A DNA stretch of 64,000 bases from Zeugodacus cucurbitae (lineage: Eukaryota; Arthropoda; Insecta; Diptera; Tephritidae), in NCBI RefSeq assembly GCF_028554725.1, contig NC_071671.1, positions 9,668,001 to 9,732,000 of the forward strand. The letters run 5' to 3'. Each line of letters starts with the position of its first letter. Positions within the stretch are counted from its first letter, which is position 1. Under the pieces are notes generated by a model. That model was not told where the DNA came from, did not search any database, and worked only from the letters and a program-made list of their open reading frames with translations. Of this stretch, positions 28,201 through 43,200 are shown in pieces. A program made the translations under genes and the position numbers.

Positions 28201-31200
28201 ATTAAGACCCTTAGAAGCCTACTTTGAAGGCCTCAAAAATTAGCACTATCGAACCAGTATCGAACAACAAACTATACGCACGAATTAAGTCATATTTTTA
28301 TTTAAAAACAGTTCGTTTATTGTTAGGGCAAAGGCTTATCAGCCCATTATCTTATCTTCTTGGAGTAAAAAGAATACATATTTATGTATATGTATCACCA
28401 TGCTCGCAAGAACCAAAATCATACAAATAAAATCAATCAATCAATGAAATCAGTACGCTTTCCACCTGGTCTTTACAATGGTATGGAGGTCTTACTCTTC
28501 CTCTGCTTTCACAGCGGGTACTGCATCGAACACTTTCAAAGCTGGAGCCCTTTCGTCCATTCGAACAACATGTCCTAGCCAATGTAGCCGCTGTTATTAT
28601 ATTCGCTTGATTATGTATATGTATAATTCGTACAACTCATCGTTCCATCGTCTGCGGTATTCGCCGTTGCCAATGTTTAAGGGACCGTAAATGTTCTGGA
28701 AAACCTTTCCCTCGTAAACTACTAGTGCCGTCTCATGAGAGGTCGTAATCGTCCACGCTTCTGCAGCATACATCAGGACGGGAATAATGTGGGACTTGTA
28801 GAGTTTGATTTTGGTTTGTCGAGAGAAGACTTTACTTTGCAATTGCCTACTCAGTCCAAAAGTAGCACCTGTTGGCAAGAGTGATCCTGCGTTTGATTTC
28901 GAGGCTGTCATTGTTGGTGTTGTCAAACAAACATTTCTTCAGTTTTATTGACTTGATAACCCCGTCAAATAAGATATTGTGATAAGCGACGAGAGCACAG
29001 TAGAGGATAGGTCTCATTCGGTCTTCTGAATTTTAATTTAAATTCTTCCGTCCAAAAATTCCTTGGATTTATTATAACCATAATAGGCATGATACTTTCC
29101 CATCCTATCCAAACGTCGAATAATCGGCCGCAGTTACGTACGGCTATTTTATGTCATGAATTACAAACCTCAAAGTTCAAAACTTAGCGTCTGGACTTCG
29201 CAATTCCTCCCTTATATTAATGCATATATCCGTGCATATCTATATCCGTGTTGGAATAGCATGTGCTTTCAAATTCAAATTCAAGAAACATGCCACTCTT
29301 ACCACTACTTACTAGCCAACCTAGGGAATAACTCAGTTCATTATCGCTAACAACTCCATCAAAAACTGACCAAAGCGACATCAAATAGCCCATGCAACTT
29401 TACCCGTTCCATAACTGTTTTCGTTCCCCAACATAAATACGGCTGCGTTGCTGCCGCGTTCATTGCATTCGCGTGCATTTCATTATGAGCCTTCGGCAGT
29501 AAATTTTGAACTTCCCCACCATAGATATTGGAATGCTAACTGATCTGGTGCTGGTGGTGGTTTGCTTTGTTTTTATGGTTGCGCCGCGGTGGCCATGTTG
29601 GCGGTGCTTTGTTTTTGACGCGTTTTAACCGCCACAAAGTCAGTCAGTCGTCCGTCTAAAAGCCATAAAACTCTGGTACACAGACATATGTATGTATTAA
29701 ATTATGTATAAAGGCGGCATAAAACCCGTTAATAGTGACGCGTGCTTTATTGCAACCGACAGTAGAACTGGACTGGCCGGAGGAATCGTTGTCGATGACG
29801 TCGTCACTGTGGCCAACGCCACCGTTGCGCCACAATGTTGAGGGTGCCCGTTGTTGGACTGCCGGATAAGAGCTCAAACAAATGACCTCGTCCGTCAGAA
29901 ACTACAACCCCAAAGTATACCCCCATCCCATCAAACATGGATCTACAAAAAACACAGTGGTGAGTGGTGCGCACTCCACTCTTAGCTTTTACTTTTACCC
30001 CACGCTTAGCGCTCATACCGCTGCTTCTCGGTTGCCTTTTGTGTCGCCTTTTTTGTGTTGAGCTTCGCTGCCTATGCGTTTTAAGGGTAACAAATGTGGC
30101 TGAGTTGATAATAAATGAAATGTTCAAAATTGTGTATGAATTTTAAAAGCAAAGCCACTGAAATATGCCATAACGTCCACATCATATTGAGCCGCCCGTA
30201 ATCATTGTGAATAGAATGGAGAGAAAAAATGTGCGCCGCCAGTCTTGCAATGCAGCAAAGTCAGTAAACAACGTCGGCAGTCAACTGCAAGCAATTTGAT
30301 TTTACGGCAAGTTTCCACTAATTCCATTGGACACGCGTACAGTGGTGTCGCATTAATTTGGTAGTCTTAGTCTCTTGAGAGTTGCTTTGGAACTGAAGTT
30401 GTGAGACATAAGAATTATGTTTTCTTCCATTCAAACTGTAAATAATGTTAAATAGTTTTTGGGAAATTATTTTATCGGAGTTGTCTATTCGTGGCATGAT
30501 GAAAATACAGGTTTATTCCGCTAACGTCTTCGTTCAAATGTGGCATGTCACTCGGTAACTGTCGGTTGGTAACTGGTTGGTAACTGGTAACATGGTAAAG
30601 TTCAAAATGTTCTTTGCATTTAATTGACAAACTGAACACACACTGTCCCAATTATATGCCCTTCACTGTAAGTAAATACTGCATTTTTTGCGTAGGCGGC
30701 AAATAGTCACATAAATGTGGTTGCGTTGCTATTTCTCGTTTAAATTTAAGCTTTCCTTCTGTTTTTATAACCATTGTTCTCATTTTGTTTTGTTGATTAT
30801 TGTGGTTGCATTTGCATTGTTGCAACATTTCTCGGCCAACTCGTAAATCCGTTAAGTGATTTAGTTCAACTTACATACATATATATACTCATGTGCATAT
30901 AAAATGCACTACGCTCAGGTTCGCTGAAGGCGTATTATATGTGCATATACAGTTAGTAATTATTACGCTGATTTGTGTATTTCATTTCGGACAGAAGTTT
31001 TAAATAATTGAGTACGAAGTGGTAAACTTATGAAATTAACAAAATTAAAAATGGATGAGTTTTATTTGCTAGTTATAGCTGAGTACTAATTTATTTTAAA
31101 GGGTAAGCCATTTCGAGGTTCTCGATTAAAAAATAAAATCAATTTGAATGGCGAATGTTTATTATCATTCGAAAGAACATTCTTTGGCATTTATTTATTA

Positions 31201-34200
31201 AGATTATATCTTTCAAATGTTGGCCGCGGCTACGTCTCAGATGGTCCATCCGTTGAGTCCAATTTTCGATGACTCGTTCGAGCATTTCGACTGGTAACTA
31301 GCGAATGACACGCGTGATATTATGCTCCAAGCCCTGAATTGAAGCGGTATCGTCAGCATAGACTTTAGACATTGCATATCTCCACAGCCGAAAGTCTAAC
31401 ATTGTGATATCACACGATATTGGTGAACAATCGATTGGCCCAAAACGTGAAATTATTTGCTCTGCTATGGCGCCGTCTTGTTGAAACCAAAGTCGTCTAG
31501 ATCACGAATTTCAATTTCAGGCTTTAAATGGTCGGTTATCATGGCACGATAACGGTCGCCCTTGACACTTACGTTCTCACCGGCATCATTTTTGAAGAAA
31601 TATGGACCGATGACTCTACTGGCCCACAAACCACACCAAACCGTTGTTTTTTCTGGATGAAAAGGCAACTCTTGAATCTCTCCAGGTTGCTCTTCGTCCC
31701 AAATGTGGCAATTTTGTCAATTGTCATCGAAGTCATCTAACGGGAGGCCCAGGAAACGAGCTGTCGAGCTTGTCGAAATTCTGTAGCATGCGAAGTTCGG
31801 TCGGCGTAGTTCTGTAAGTCGGCGACGTATTTTATGAGGGTACTCTTGATGGCTCTGTTATGCCAGCAAGTGACCAGTGTGATGGCTTCTACAAAAACAG
31901 CCCAAAAGAAACTGTTTGGAAAGCATTTCGTTATGCTACTTCGCAGGTAACATACGGGCCTCATTGTGTACCGACCGGAAACTGCAAGAGAAAACCTGTG
32001 GCTGTCCGGAGAGCGGTATTTTGACAAGTCTGTAGCTTCTCTAGCTGGGTCCTACTGCAACCAGTTGACCATATATAGAGTGAAGAGTACAGGCTATGCA
32101 AAGAAACAACCAAATGTTTGCGGTTGTTAACAGTCGGAATTTTGATGCCATCGAAAGAAATATTTTGGTATATATTATACTCCTTCGTCCAATTGATAAA
32201 TATGATCGCTGCAGATTTAGTAGGGGAGATTGTAAGGCCCCTAGCAGTAAAGAAGCGAGAAAGGTCGAGGAGGTAGGCGTTTATCTAATCGGTACCACCT
32301 AACCTATAATATATCCTTGATGATCGAAGCACTCGGAATAGGAATTGCACTACTCTCAGGTCGCTATAGAAAATTTCAAAATTAAAAATTTTATGTTAAC
32401 TTTGAAAATGTATTCTGTGATGCCTAAATCCGGAAAAGATTGTGCCCATCAAAATGTTCATAATCAATTGGATTAATTAGGCGGCAAGGCGAGTCAAGCA
32501 AGGAGGCTGGCAGTTCGCGCTGGCAAGTAGTGAAATCGCAAAGTTCCCACATTAGTGAAATCAACGGAAGAGGAAGAAAATGGCAAACCACTCGCATATG
32601 CATTCGTTGAATATGATTAAATGCACACATACAACAACAACTATAACACAAACACACATTTATATTATTACATGAATACATATATACAATACTTGAACGA
32701 AATTTCATGAGCAAATGATGAGTTAAGCGCTAAGCGTGCTGCCGGTTGAACTCAATATGGCACCCAAAGCGGCGGCACACGGATTTGTTGGCTAAATAAT
32801 TGCAAAGTCACATAGCTATTTGTGAGTAAATATATATGTACTGATGTATATGAATAATTGTAAAAATATGTGCTGGCATTTTTAATGAGCGAAACTACCC
32901 TTAATGGGCGAAATGAGTAGGAAAAAGTTATGTGAAATGTGAATTATGTGAAAAGTTTCGTATGTGAAACAACTATAAAAACTATAATCATAAACCGCCT
33001 AATGAAATTATAACTTTTAGTTTTTGTTGTTGTAGAAATGTTATATTGCAATTTTACATTACAGCATTTGTTAGATGAGTCTTAAAATGTAATTAGTCCG
33101 AAAGCAGTTAGTTGTGGTATTCACTATGTTCTACTACATTGTTGGACACAGTGAATGAGAGTAACCAATAAAATAATAAGAAACAACTCGATGAGATAAA
33201 TATAGTCTATTCAATGATGTGATAGTTCCCTTCTGATTCGAGTTAAGATATGCTTAAAAAATGGATATATCGGGTGATCCAAGTAGAGGTATCTGACGCT
33301 TTCGAGCCAAGTTCTGTTCAGAAATGAGACCTTCTGGCTCAATGGGTATGTAAACAAGCATAATTGCTGCATTTAGGAGGATGAGCAACCTGATAAGATT
33401 AAGAGCTGTCATTTCATCCAGAAAAAACAACGGTTTGGTGTGGTTTGTGATCCGGTGGAATCATTGGTCCATATTTCTTCAAAAGTGATGCCGGTGAGAA
33501 CGTAACCGTCAATGGCGACCGCTATCGCGCCATGATAACCGATTATTTGATGCCTGAAATTGAAGTTCGTGATCTCGGTCACATTTGGTTTCAACAAGAC
33601 GCCACTTCCCATACATCACATCAATCAATGGATTTATTGAGAGAACACTTTAGTGAACAGTGAATTTCACGTTTTGGGCCGGTCGATTTGCCATCCAGAT
33701 CCGTGTGATATCACACGCGCGTCACTCCTCTCTTTCCTTCGCAATTCGGCGCCAACGGAGTGGAGGCCTTCCCCTTCCTCGGCTTCCTCCGGCGGGTACT
33801 GCATCGAACACTTTCAGGGCTGGAGTGTTTTCGTCCATTCGGACAACATGACTTAGCCAGCGTAGCCGCTGTCTTTTTATTCGCTGAACTATGTCAATGT
33901 TGTCGTATAACTCGTACAGATCATCGTTACATCGTCTGTGGTATTCGCCGTTGCCAATGTTCTGAGGACCATAAATCTTGCGCAAAATTTTCCTCTCGAA
34001 AACTCCTAGTGTCGTCTCATCTGAGTTGACATCGTCCAAGCTTCTGCACCATAAAGCAGGACGGAAATGATAAGCGACTTATAGAGTTTGATTTTGGTTC
34101 GTCGAGAGAGGACTTTACTATTCATTTGCCTACTCAGTATAAAGTAGCACCTGTTGGCAAGAGTGATTCTGCGCTGGATTTCGAGGCTGACATTGTTGGT

Positions 34201-37200
34201 GTTGTTGATACTGGTTCCCAGGTATACGAAATTATCTACAACTTCGAAGTTATGACTGTCAACAGTGACATGGGAGCCAAGACGCGAGTGCGCCGACTGT
34301 TTGCTTGATGACAGGAGATATTTCGTTTTGTCCTAATTCACCTCCAGATCCATTCGCTTCGCCTCCTTATCCATGCGGGAAAAAGCAGAACAAACGGCGG
34401 TTGTTGCTTCTGTGGGGATATGTAAAGTTTAAAGTTCTGTGTGTTTTTTTCTGTAAAAAGGTAGGGAACCTTGGAATGGATCATCCTTTTTATCATTTTA
34501 AAATTGCTCAAATCTGAAGATCTTAATTGATAGAAATACTATCTAAGCTTTGCATATTTGTCGAGGATTATTTTCCGATTTTAAAAGAATTCCCGACCGA
34601 AAATTTTCTACCGAGAATTGCCCGGTCTACGAGTATGTAGCCAAAACCTACCCACGCTAAGAACTGTCAACTCCTTCAACAACATTCTTAACATTGATTT
34701 TATGCTATAATCAAGCCTTTTGTTGTTCGGAACTGCGATCGAATCTAGGATTTGTGTAAGGTAATAGTGCCATGTCTGCTGAGTACTCTAAGGCTTATAA
34801 CCATTATATCATCACCTGTTAATCGATTTAGATTGGTTCTTGTCTTAGTCAAGGCAGCTTTAAGTAGAGATTGAAGACCTTTCTGAGCAGCTATCATCAT
34901 TTACATAATATATGTGTATCTTGGAATGTGGGTTGTTTGTCGAAAAGTTGTTCCGCAAATACAATTGGTTATTCCAAAGAAGTAAGACGACAACTCATTT
35001 ACTTGTTAGGAAGATGAAATTTAATTCAGTTGAGGCTCATTCTTCACCTTAGCCAAATCCAGACTGATTATAGTGAAGACACCGGGATTGCTAGTAGTAT
35101 GTCTTAGCTTCCACAAATTATTAGTAAGTTTTAATAAAAATTTAGTCTAGGTTCGATAATTGAAACTTGCGGGAGTCTGAGTGTCTGAAAAGGCGTTAGT
35201 TTGTTGTGTCTGACTTTAAGCTAATCTTTTTGTTGTATAAATCATTAATTTGCGCTCAGTGGCGCGGTTGAAGCTCGTATGACATAGATCATTACATATG
35301 TATTATAGGTTCAATATATTATCTTTAATTATTTAACATCTTCAATTAATTAATATCTCTTAATTTATTTAAAAATCAAAATTACAAATTTGTTTTCTCA
35401 TTTTTTTACAGATTAATTGATTTTGGTATCGATGAACATGAGTATGACGAGGTTCAGGAATTACCAGACGAATCAAATATTAATCCACAAATTGCAACCA
35501 CAACAACAGATTTACACCTACAACAACAACAGCAACCACTTTTACACAACACCAACGCCAACAATAACAACACAAACACAACGGATCTACCACCCGAATT
35601 GCCACCACCAAAACAAAACAAACTGAAAAATTCCAAGAAAAATAAATCAAAATCGAAAATTCCACGTTCACCCTCACTCGCCGCTACCAGTAACGCCGGC
35701 AACAGTAGTAATCTAAATATAAGTAATAACAACGGTAATTTTGGTAGTGGAATTTCGTATTCACCTATTCCACCACAGACACCACCGCTGCCACTCAATT
35801 ACCAACAAAGTAAACTGAAACATATGAATGGTGGCAATATCACACCGACTGGAACACCCACAACACCACTAGCTAACTTCGGTGCCGGTTTCTCACCAGT
35901 AACGCCAACAACACCAACAATACTGGTGTCCAATAGTGTTGGTGGCAATAATGTTGCTTTTGCTAGCACACCGACCGGTGGTAGTGTTGGTGCAGTCGCA
36001 GTGATGGGTGGCGGTAGTGTGCCACTTAGTGGTGGTGTTGTCGGTGCTAACGGCACGAGCGCGGGTAGCGGTGTAGGTGTGGCTGGTACGGGTAATCAAC
36101 GTGGCAGCGTTAATATGGCCTCAGCTCGACGTCCTCAATTGCAAATCTCTCCGATACCGGAATCACCAAAAAATTTTCAGTATTTGACCTTGACGGTGCG
36201 TAAGGACGAGAATGGCTATGGCATGAAGGTGAGTATTTGATGTTGACTTTTTGTTTTGTATTAGCAAATTGCATTATCACTGATGGTGTATCCTACATAC
36301 ATACATATTTTCTGGACGAACTAGAAATCAAGCTTGTTCCAGTTAGACTGACCCGACTATTATGGGTGGTTCCCTACGTTAATAAACATCGTCCGTATAT
36401 TAATATTTCATTCAACTCCAGGTCCGACTCTTCTAAAATAATTGGATTGTGCTATATATTTATATTCAGTTAAACCGGTTTTCAATTATCGGGTTCCAAA
36501 TTATTTGTACCTTCACTGTAAGCTTTTCTAAAATGTTATGCAAAATGCACCAAATTCTTAAATTCGTACCTCTCCACACTTTACACTTTTATCTGTGCAC
36601 TTATGAGTTATAAAAATTGAGCATATTCCGTCGTAAATTTTCCACAAGAAATCATTTTGCAATGCCGCCTTACAGGTTTCGCAAATCGTAGATTAAAATC
36701 AACTATTGAAATTTATTTCAACTTAAACGCTGAAATTTCATGCTCCGCAGCGCAAAGATTTACATACGCAGAAACTGTGACAAATTTGTCATGCAACCTA
36801 AAAAAATTTATGAAAAACGAAACATAAAAATCAAATGAGAAAAACGTACAGTCTGTCAAAGAAGTGAACTGACTGTAATCATAAATATTTAGCGAGTGAC
36901 AGGGTGACCTCACTTCCATTGGGTCCTGTGGATTTTTCCTTCGGGATCTATCACATCCAGGACACCAATGATGATGCGATTCCGGGCCACGTCGGCAAAC
37001 AATTTCTTCGGTATATCCCTTTGCCTATGGTCTTTTCGCTGACGGTTTAGCCTCTTCAGTTGACCTCTGTCTCTTTGCTACTATCGGTGGTTACAGTCTG
37101 AATTTTGGTAGAACCGATTTAGCACAATCGATTGAACTCGGGAGTTCATTCCGGAGTTGCGTTTCTACCCTACTAATTAAATAGAAAGCACGATGCTTCT

Positions 37201-40200
37201 CTGTATATCTAGCCTTTGTTGTGTCTTCCACCTTGAACATCGGCCATTCTTTGGCATAGGAAACATCTGCAACATCATCTTTGGCATCTCCTTTCCTCTC
37301 CTAAACTCTGGATACTCGGCTTGATTCCGTTGATGTTGTCGCCTTACTGGAACTAGGGTTAGCTGAAGCGCCAGTATTAGTGCTTGCCTTTGTCTCCAGA
37401 CCAAGCTTAACCCCTGTCCTTGCGATATTCTTAGAGCTCGTTAAAAACGCTGCTCTTTTAACTGAACTACTCGTTCCTTCCAGCTTTTTCGAAAGAGCGC
37501 CGGACTCATCTGATTTTTTATTTATTTTAATATTTTGGTTCATATTTTGGACCGAAGAGTGTGGGGTAAAGTAGGTACACTTGCAGATATCCCTCGCTGC
37601 GCAAATAAGGCTATCTTATTACGGAAGGCGTCAGGTATCCGTAAGCTCCGTACGCGACTGATCTATTTAACGGTCCCCAGCCAGGTTAATCATCGGAACG
37701 GGTCACATGATACCTTGCTCCAGGCCCATCATAGTAAGACTACACTTTTGATGATACAATGATAGAGCCAAACTGTAGCTAGAAAGCTCCCAACTGCAAC
37801 ATGGGCGAACTGCTTACAGTCCGTTCATACCCCAGTCGAGACTCTGTGGTATCTATTACCAGCCTGCTCAGTCGGGGAGGATTCAGCGCGGGATTTTTGC
37901 CAACATCGTAGGGTCCTAAGTTCTGCCTTGTGTTATCTTCAGATTGTAATTCCCGATCTGAGTTCCTGTATATACAGAATTTGGTGTTCGCAGATTTCTG
38001 CTTCAGGTCTCGGGGGTTGTAGAGTATTCAAACTAGAAAAAATATGTTGAAACAATTTTCATCGGCGCACCTAGGGACGAAGCTTGTTTCGCCGTCCAAA
38101 ATTTTCTAAGCTAAAGCTATAATTGTTGTACAAATACAACTACTATATTCAATGGAAAGTTACGAAGCGTTGCCGCTGCGATTTCGTGTACAAAATGATC
38201 GCATGCGATTTTACGACATGTAATTTTATAAGGTTTTCGTTTTTATTTTTTCTTAAATTTAATTATTGTCATTAGTCTGCTGTAAGAGATGAGAGCTGAT
38301 CGTACACATTTATTTCTAACTTCAGTCATATAGTTGTATATGTATATCTACTTACATATAGCATACTATCTGTATGTATGAAGTTAAATCGTTTTTACCC
38401 ACTCACTATTTACGCCGATGATGATTGTTTTATTTGCTTCGTTTTTTGGTCATTATTTTCGTTTCGTTTTCATTTGCATTATTGTTTTCGTAACGTGTTT
38501 TGTTTGCGTTCTTTTGTGATTTTGTTATTTTCTATTTACATTTGGTTTGTTGTGACGATGGCGATTAAGTCAGCGTTTAGTTGAGATATTTGTTTATAAA
38601 TTGAAAATGAAGTCATCGTTCGTTTTGTCGCTCTTCGACTAGTCGCCAAAATAAACTCGTTCGCACTAATATAACGAACATGCAACTTTGCAAATATCGA
38701 CACGATCGGGGGAGTGTCGTTGTTGGTGTGTGTTTGTGTTCGTGTGTGTTTTGACGATGATGGTGTCGGCCGAGAATGCAGATTGCGCTTTTTTTATACA
38801 TATTTACGAGAAATGAATTGCATTTGCATTTGTCCCCATGTCATTTCGTACTTCATCATACTGTTGTATGGTAGTCACCTGTTGTTTGGTCAGTGTACCG
38901 CGACACACTTTTTGAAGTGCGTAATTGATTAAATTGATTTTGCACCAAGTATGACCTACTGGGCTTTATTGTGTAGCTTCCGATCGGTAAACTGAACGTT
39001 TTGAGTACTGAGGTATGTTCTAGGCGCTCATAGAAGGTATTTTTGATCACATCGTATTTCTCTTTCGTCGGGGCGTGGGCGCAAATAAGCGATATATTGA
39101 AGCACCTCGCTTTGATGTGGATTGTGGCTAGACGTTCATCCGCCGGAGTGAATGCCAGGACTCGACGACGGAGTCTCTCTCCTACCACGAATCCCACACT
39201 GAATTTGCGCTTCTTTATATGGCCGCTGTAGTAGATGTCACAAGGACCCACTTTTTTCCGTCCTTGCCAGCTGGGCAGAGGCACCTTCTCAATTAAGAGT
39301 ACGGACATTCCAGGTGCATGTCCTTAAATCGTAGTCCCTAATACGTTTGTAGTGGTCTTCATCAAAAATGGGGTTTCTCATCCGAAGCTGTTGCTTCATG
39401 TTCATTGGTAATTCGTTTTTATGTGGTGAGTCCTAAACCCTACGCACAACCTCTAACCTCTGGATTTCTATTGGCTGCCCAGAGGATACTTGGTTTAAGG
39501 CCGGAAGTCGTGAGCTACTTAGTCACATGCAATCTAGAAAAAGCCACACCTTTGACAATTTATTCGGGGTGAAAGAGGACGACGGGTGCCCCCGACGAGT
39601 CTGATAGTGAATTAGCTGGACGCTATCGATATTGACCTAAGACATGCCTTAATTAGCTTTGAGCACACATTCATCGAGCTCAGCGGTCGCTCTGCTATCG
39701 GAGTGGATACTCACCTCCACGAATGAATGGAGATCAATATAAATCGTTTATATTTGTGCTATCTGTGTCAAGTTAATTAGTTAGTTCTGTCGAAGAATAT
39801 CTATTGCAAGTTTAAGACTATACTTTATAATTTTTCATAAATGTCCAACAATTTTACAACAGTCCAAACATTAGCGAAATGTCAATATTTTTAGTTTTGA
39901 CCATACATCACATTTTTATACCATTTGAATACATGTTTCTCTTTACCGATCGTCTTCTTCTGCAATCCACACGATCAGAGTATGCTGAGTAAGATCTCAG
40001 ATCCTCAGAATACTCTCACATAACCGCACAATTGTACATGTCATACGTATGCGAGTACTGTTGGCAAATTATCTCACCGCCAATCAGCTGGTATTTTACG
40101 CTCATTTCGCTAGCTGATGTAACTGATCGTCGCAAGTAATTAAAAATGATAAATTATTATGTGTCGCAGCGTCAATGTCAACTCAAATTTGATTTTTCTG

Positions 40201-43200
40201 ATTTTTGGACAAATATTTTCATGTGTCATATTTGTCTTATGTAATCTTCGTAAGACATGCTAAAATTGCTTGGAAAATGTGACAGTTCCACATAAACGAT
40301 TTGCTAATGATGCAATGTGTTAAATGATGAGATTTTTCTTTAAAACCATGTTCTTCTTCTGCTCGGGGAAACACAGACAAAGGTACTTAATACAACAATT
40401 CTCGTTTTGGAACTCTTGATCGACCAAAGATAGGTTGCAAATTTGAGATCAGAAAAAAGTAAATATACGAGTATATATTTTCGACTATTTTGCAGACGAT
40501 TTTTCGGGTTTGTTTATATTAAATATTTTCCCAATTCAAGTTCAAGCCTATCTGTATTGAAAATGATACCCAACATAACCTATAAACTGAAATCTCTGCA
40601 TCCATTAATCATCAAAGGAAAACTAGAATAGATTTATTAGTTCACAAAGCGATGTATAAATCGAATTTCATATCTAGTTGATGTTATTTTTGCGATAAAA
40701 ATACAATAAATCTTTTGATTATTACTCAAGCTGTCTGTCTAATTTTGTTGTAAACACAATTATGAATTTGCTTGAAAATATTGTGCATTGTGAGACTAAA
40801 AGCAACTTCCGTTGATGCATTTAGGGGTTTGGGTGCTGATCGTCAAAAATGTACATACAAAGGTACATCAAAATAGAAATGTATATTTACATAGTCCTGT
40901 CGAACAATTCTCCATAAAGACTGGCTAAACAAGCAATGAAATTTTGCTATTTTTAATATCGGAAATACTTAAATAGCAAATTGCTTTATTTCGTATTCAA
41001 TACCATAGTAATATCAACAACTGCTCGTAAAGTTGTAGAAGTTTGTGGAAGAAGACGCCCCTAAGGCCCGATATCCTAAAAAGAAAATGTGGCTGGCTCG
41101 GACATGTTCTGGGATGAGATCATCCTACAATCACCAGGAACGTTATGGGCTGGAATCCACAAGGTAGCCGAAGCAAAGGTCGACGCGCTCTAACCGGGAG
41201 AAGAAATTTTGACATCGAAATATATAAGGTCCAATAAAGTTGGAGTCAAATCAAGAGACTAAGACAAGATCGTAATAAATGAAGGAATCTCATTGTGGCT
41301 CTTTGCTCTTCCGCGTAGCCATTGAATACAAGTTTTGGAAGAAGACGAGTTATAATCATTTCACATCATACCCTTATTGAATGTTACGTTTTTCCGGTAC
41401 CTAGACCAAGATACTTTAGATCTGAAATCGTCAATCAAGATGATGACCCAGCTGGAATGGAAATTAAATGCTTAGACAGATTTGTGATAGGTTCTAATTG
41501 CTTTGTCGGCGAGCAAAGAAGTGAGGAATCGAACTCCCACGATATGGAACTCCTGAGAAACAAACTGAAACAACTAGTGGCACTATATACTGGACACAGC
41601 AGACTAAAGAGCCATCTGCATAAACTAGGAAACTGCTCGTCGGGTCAATGTCGACTCTGTGTCCTAGAAGCGGAGACTCCTGAGGATCTACTACTGTTCC
41701 GCGATCGCGAGCAAAAAGAGTCATGTAATGGGGGTTTTGTATCTGCAAAGAGACAGTATCACGTCCATCAGCCGTGGTACACTGTTAAGCTTTATTGACG
41801 CGATGGGGTTAAATGATATACTGTGATAAAAGAAGAGGTAACAATAGACCATAGGTTGCAGTGCGATGCTCAACATCTTAAACTAATCCACATAGAAATG
41901 ATAAGATAGAGACCAGTACTAGTAGAGTGAGTGGTTCTCTGAGGTATAGTTCGAGGTGAGTCCGTATTATCGTGGCGTTTTACATAAACTTGTGTGTACA
42001 TATGTATGTACATATTCAAGTTCATTACACAAACAATAACAATGTGCTGCATGTAAATAAACTGGTAATAAAATACTCAGACGCCCACCCGCTTGACTCC
42101 ATTAAACAAAAAATTGTATTGAAATTGAGAAATAAATTGAAAACAAAACAAAAACAAAAACAATAAAAAGTAAATTTAAATTTAGCATCACACGGCGCAG
42201 AGGTGCGTTGGCTAATTATTAACAAGAAACAATGTAGGCAGTGTATGCGCGGCGAAGATGCGCCATTACACTTGCACTTGAACTTGCCACACTGTCAATA
42301 AGTCGTCGATGGCCAATATTCAGCGCCTTGTGTGCGATACATATGCGTTTGGGGCAAAATAAAAGCGCATGAGTTCTCTGTTTAACAAGAGGAACAGACA
42401 AACATACCCGCATGTGCTACCATTAGAAATGCAGTACACGAACAACAATCGGTGATCCACGAAGTCTCCGCCGCCAGTAGTACAAACCGTTTAGCTGGCA
42501 TTTAGCTCAGCACACGTCAGTGATGCCCGCCTCCTGCTGCTGCTGCTGCGGCGGAGCCCATCAATATTTACTCATGAGCATCGAAGATTTTTTATGGTCT
42601 CGCGTACGCGCGGATGACAGCCTGTCATTGCTTAGTTTAAAAATAATACACGCCTTGCTGTCGTCGCTTAGAAAAGTTTTCGAAAACATGAGATGTCAGT
42701 ATGTGCAATTTTTCCACAAATACATACATATATACATTTGTACATTCGTCGTTCGTTGGTTTTCACTTTTCGGTTTTTGTTGGCATTTGTCCAGCATTTG
42801 CCGCAGCTCCACCGTGCGGATGTGCGGCTGTGTGTGCGTATTCTTTTGCGGTTTGTGGTGGTGTTGCTGTTGGCGTATAAATATAAACAAATAAATTTTG
42901 TTAATTTCTAGCTTTGTTGCATTAGTCATAACTGTGAAATTTCGTACCGTCTTGCAGCTAATAAAGACTGTGTGGATTATTGCTGATGACGGTGATGATG
43001 TATTATAAGTTTCTGTGCTTCTTGAACATGTGCGTTCTTACTCAGGCAGCTGTTAGAGTGTGGTCTTGGAAACGCTGCATTTTTAAGAATTTGTTGGAAC
43101 ATTTGTTTTATTTAAAACCATACTCTATAGAGAGTCGAAGTTGCTATCGAAGCGGTATAAACAACATTCCCCAAAGAGGATAAAAAAGGGTATGCTTCGG

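Noticed and set aside
42520..42911. 124-codon frame starting with Cys-rich codons in intron 2
   Set aside because: Cys run comes from a (CTG)n stretch; overlapping frames on both strands, no domain.
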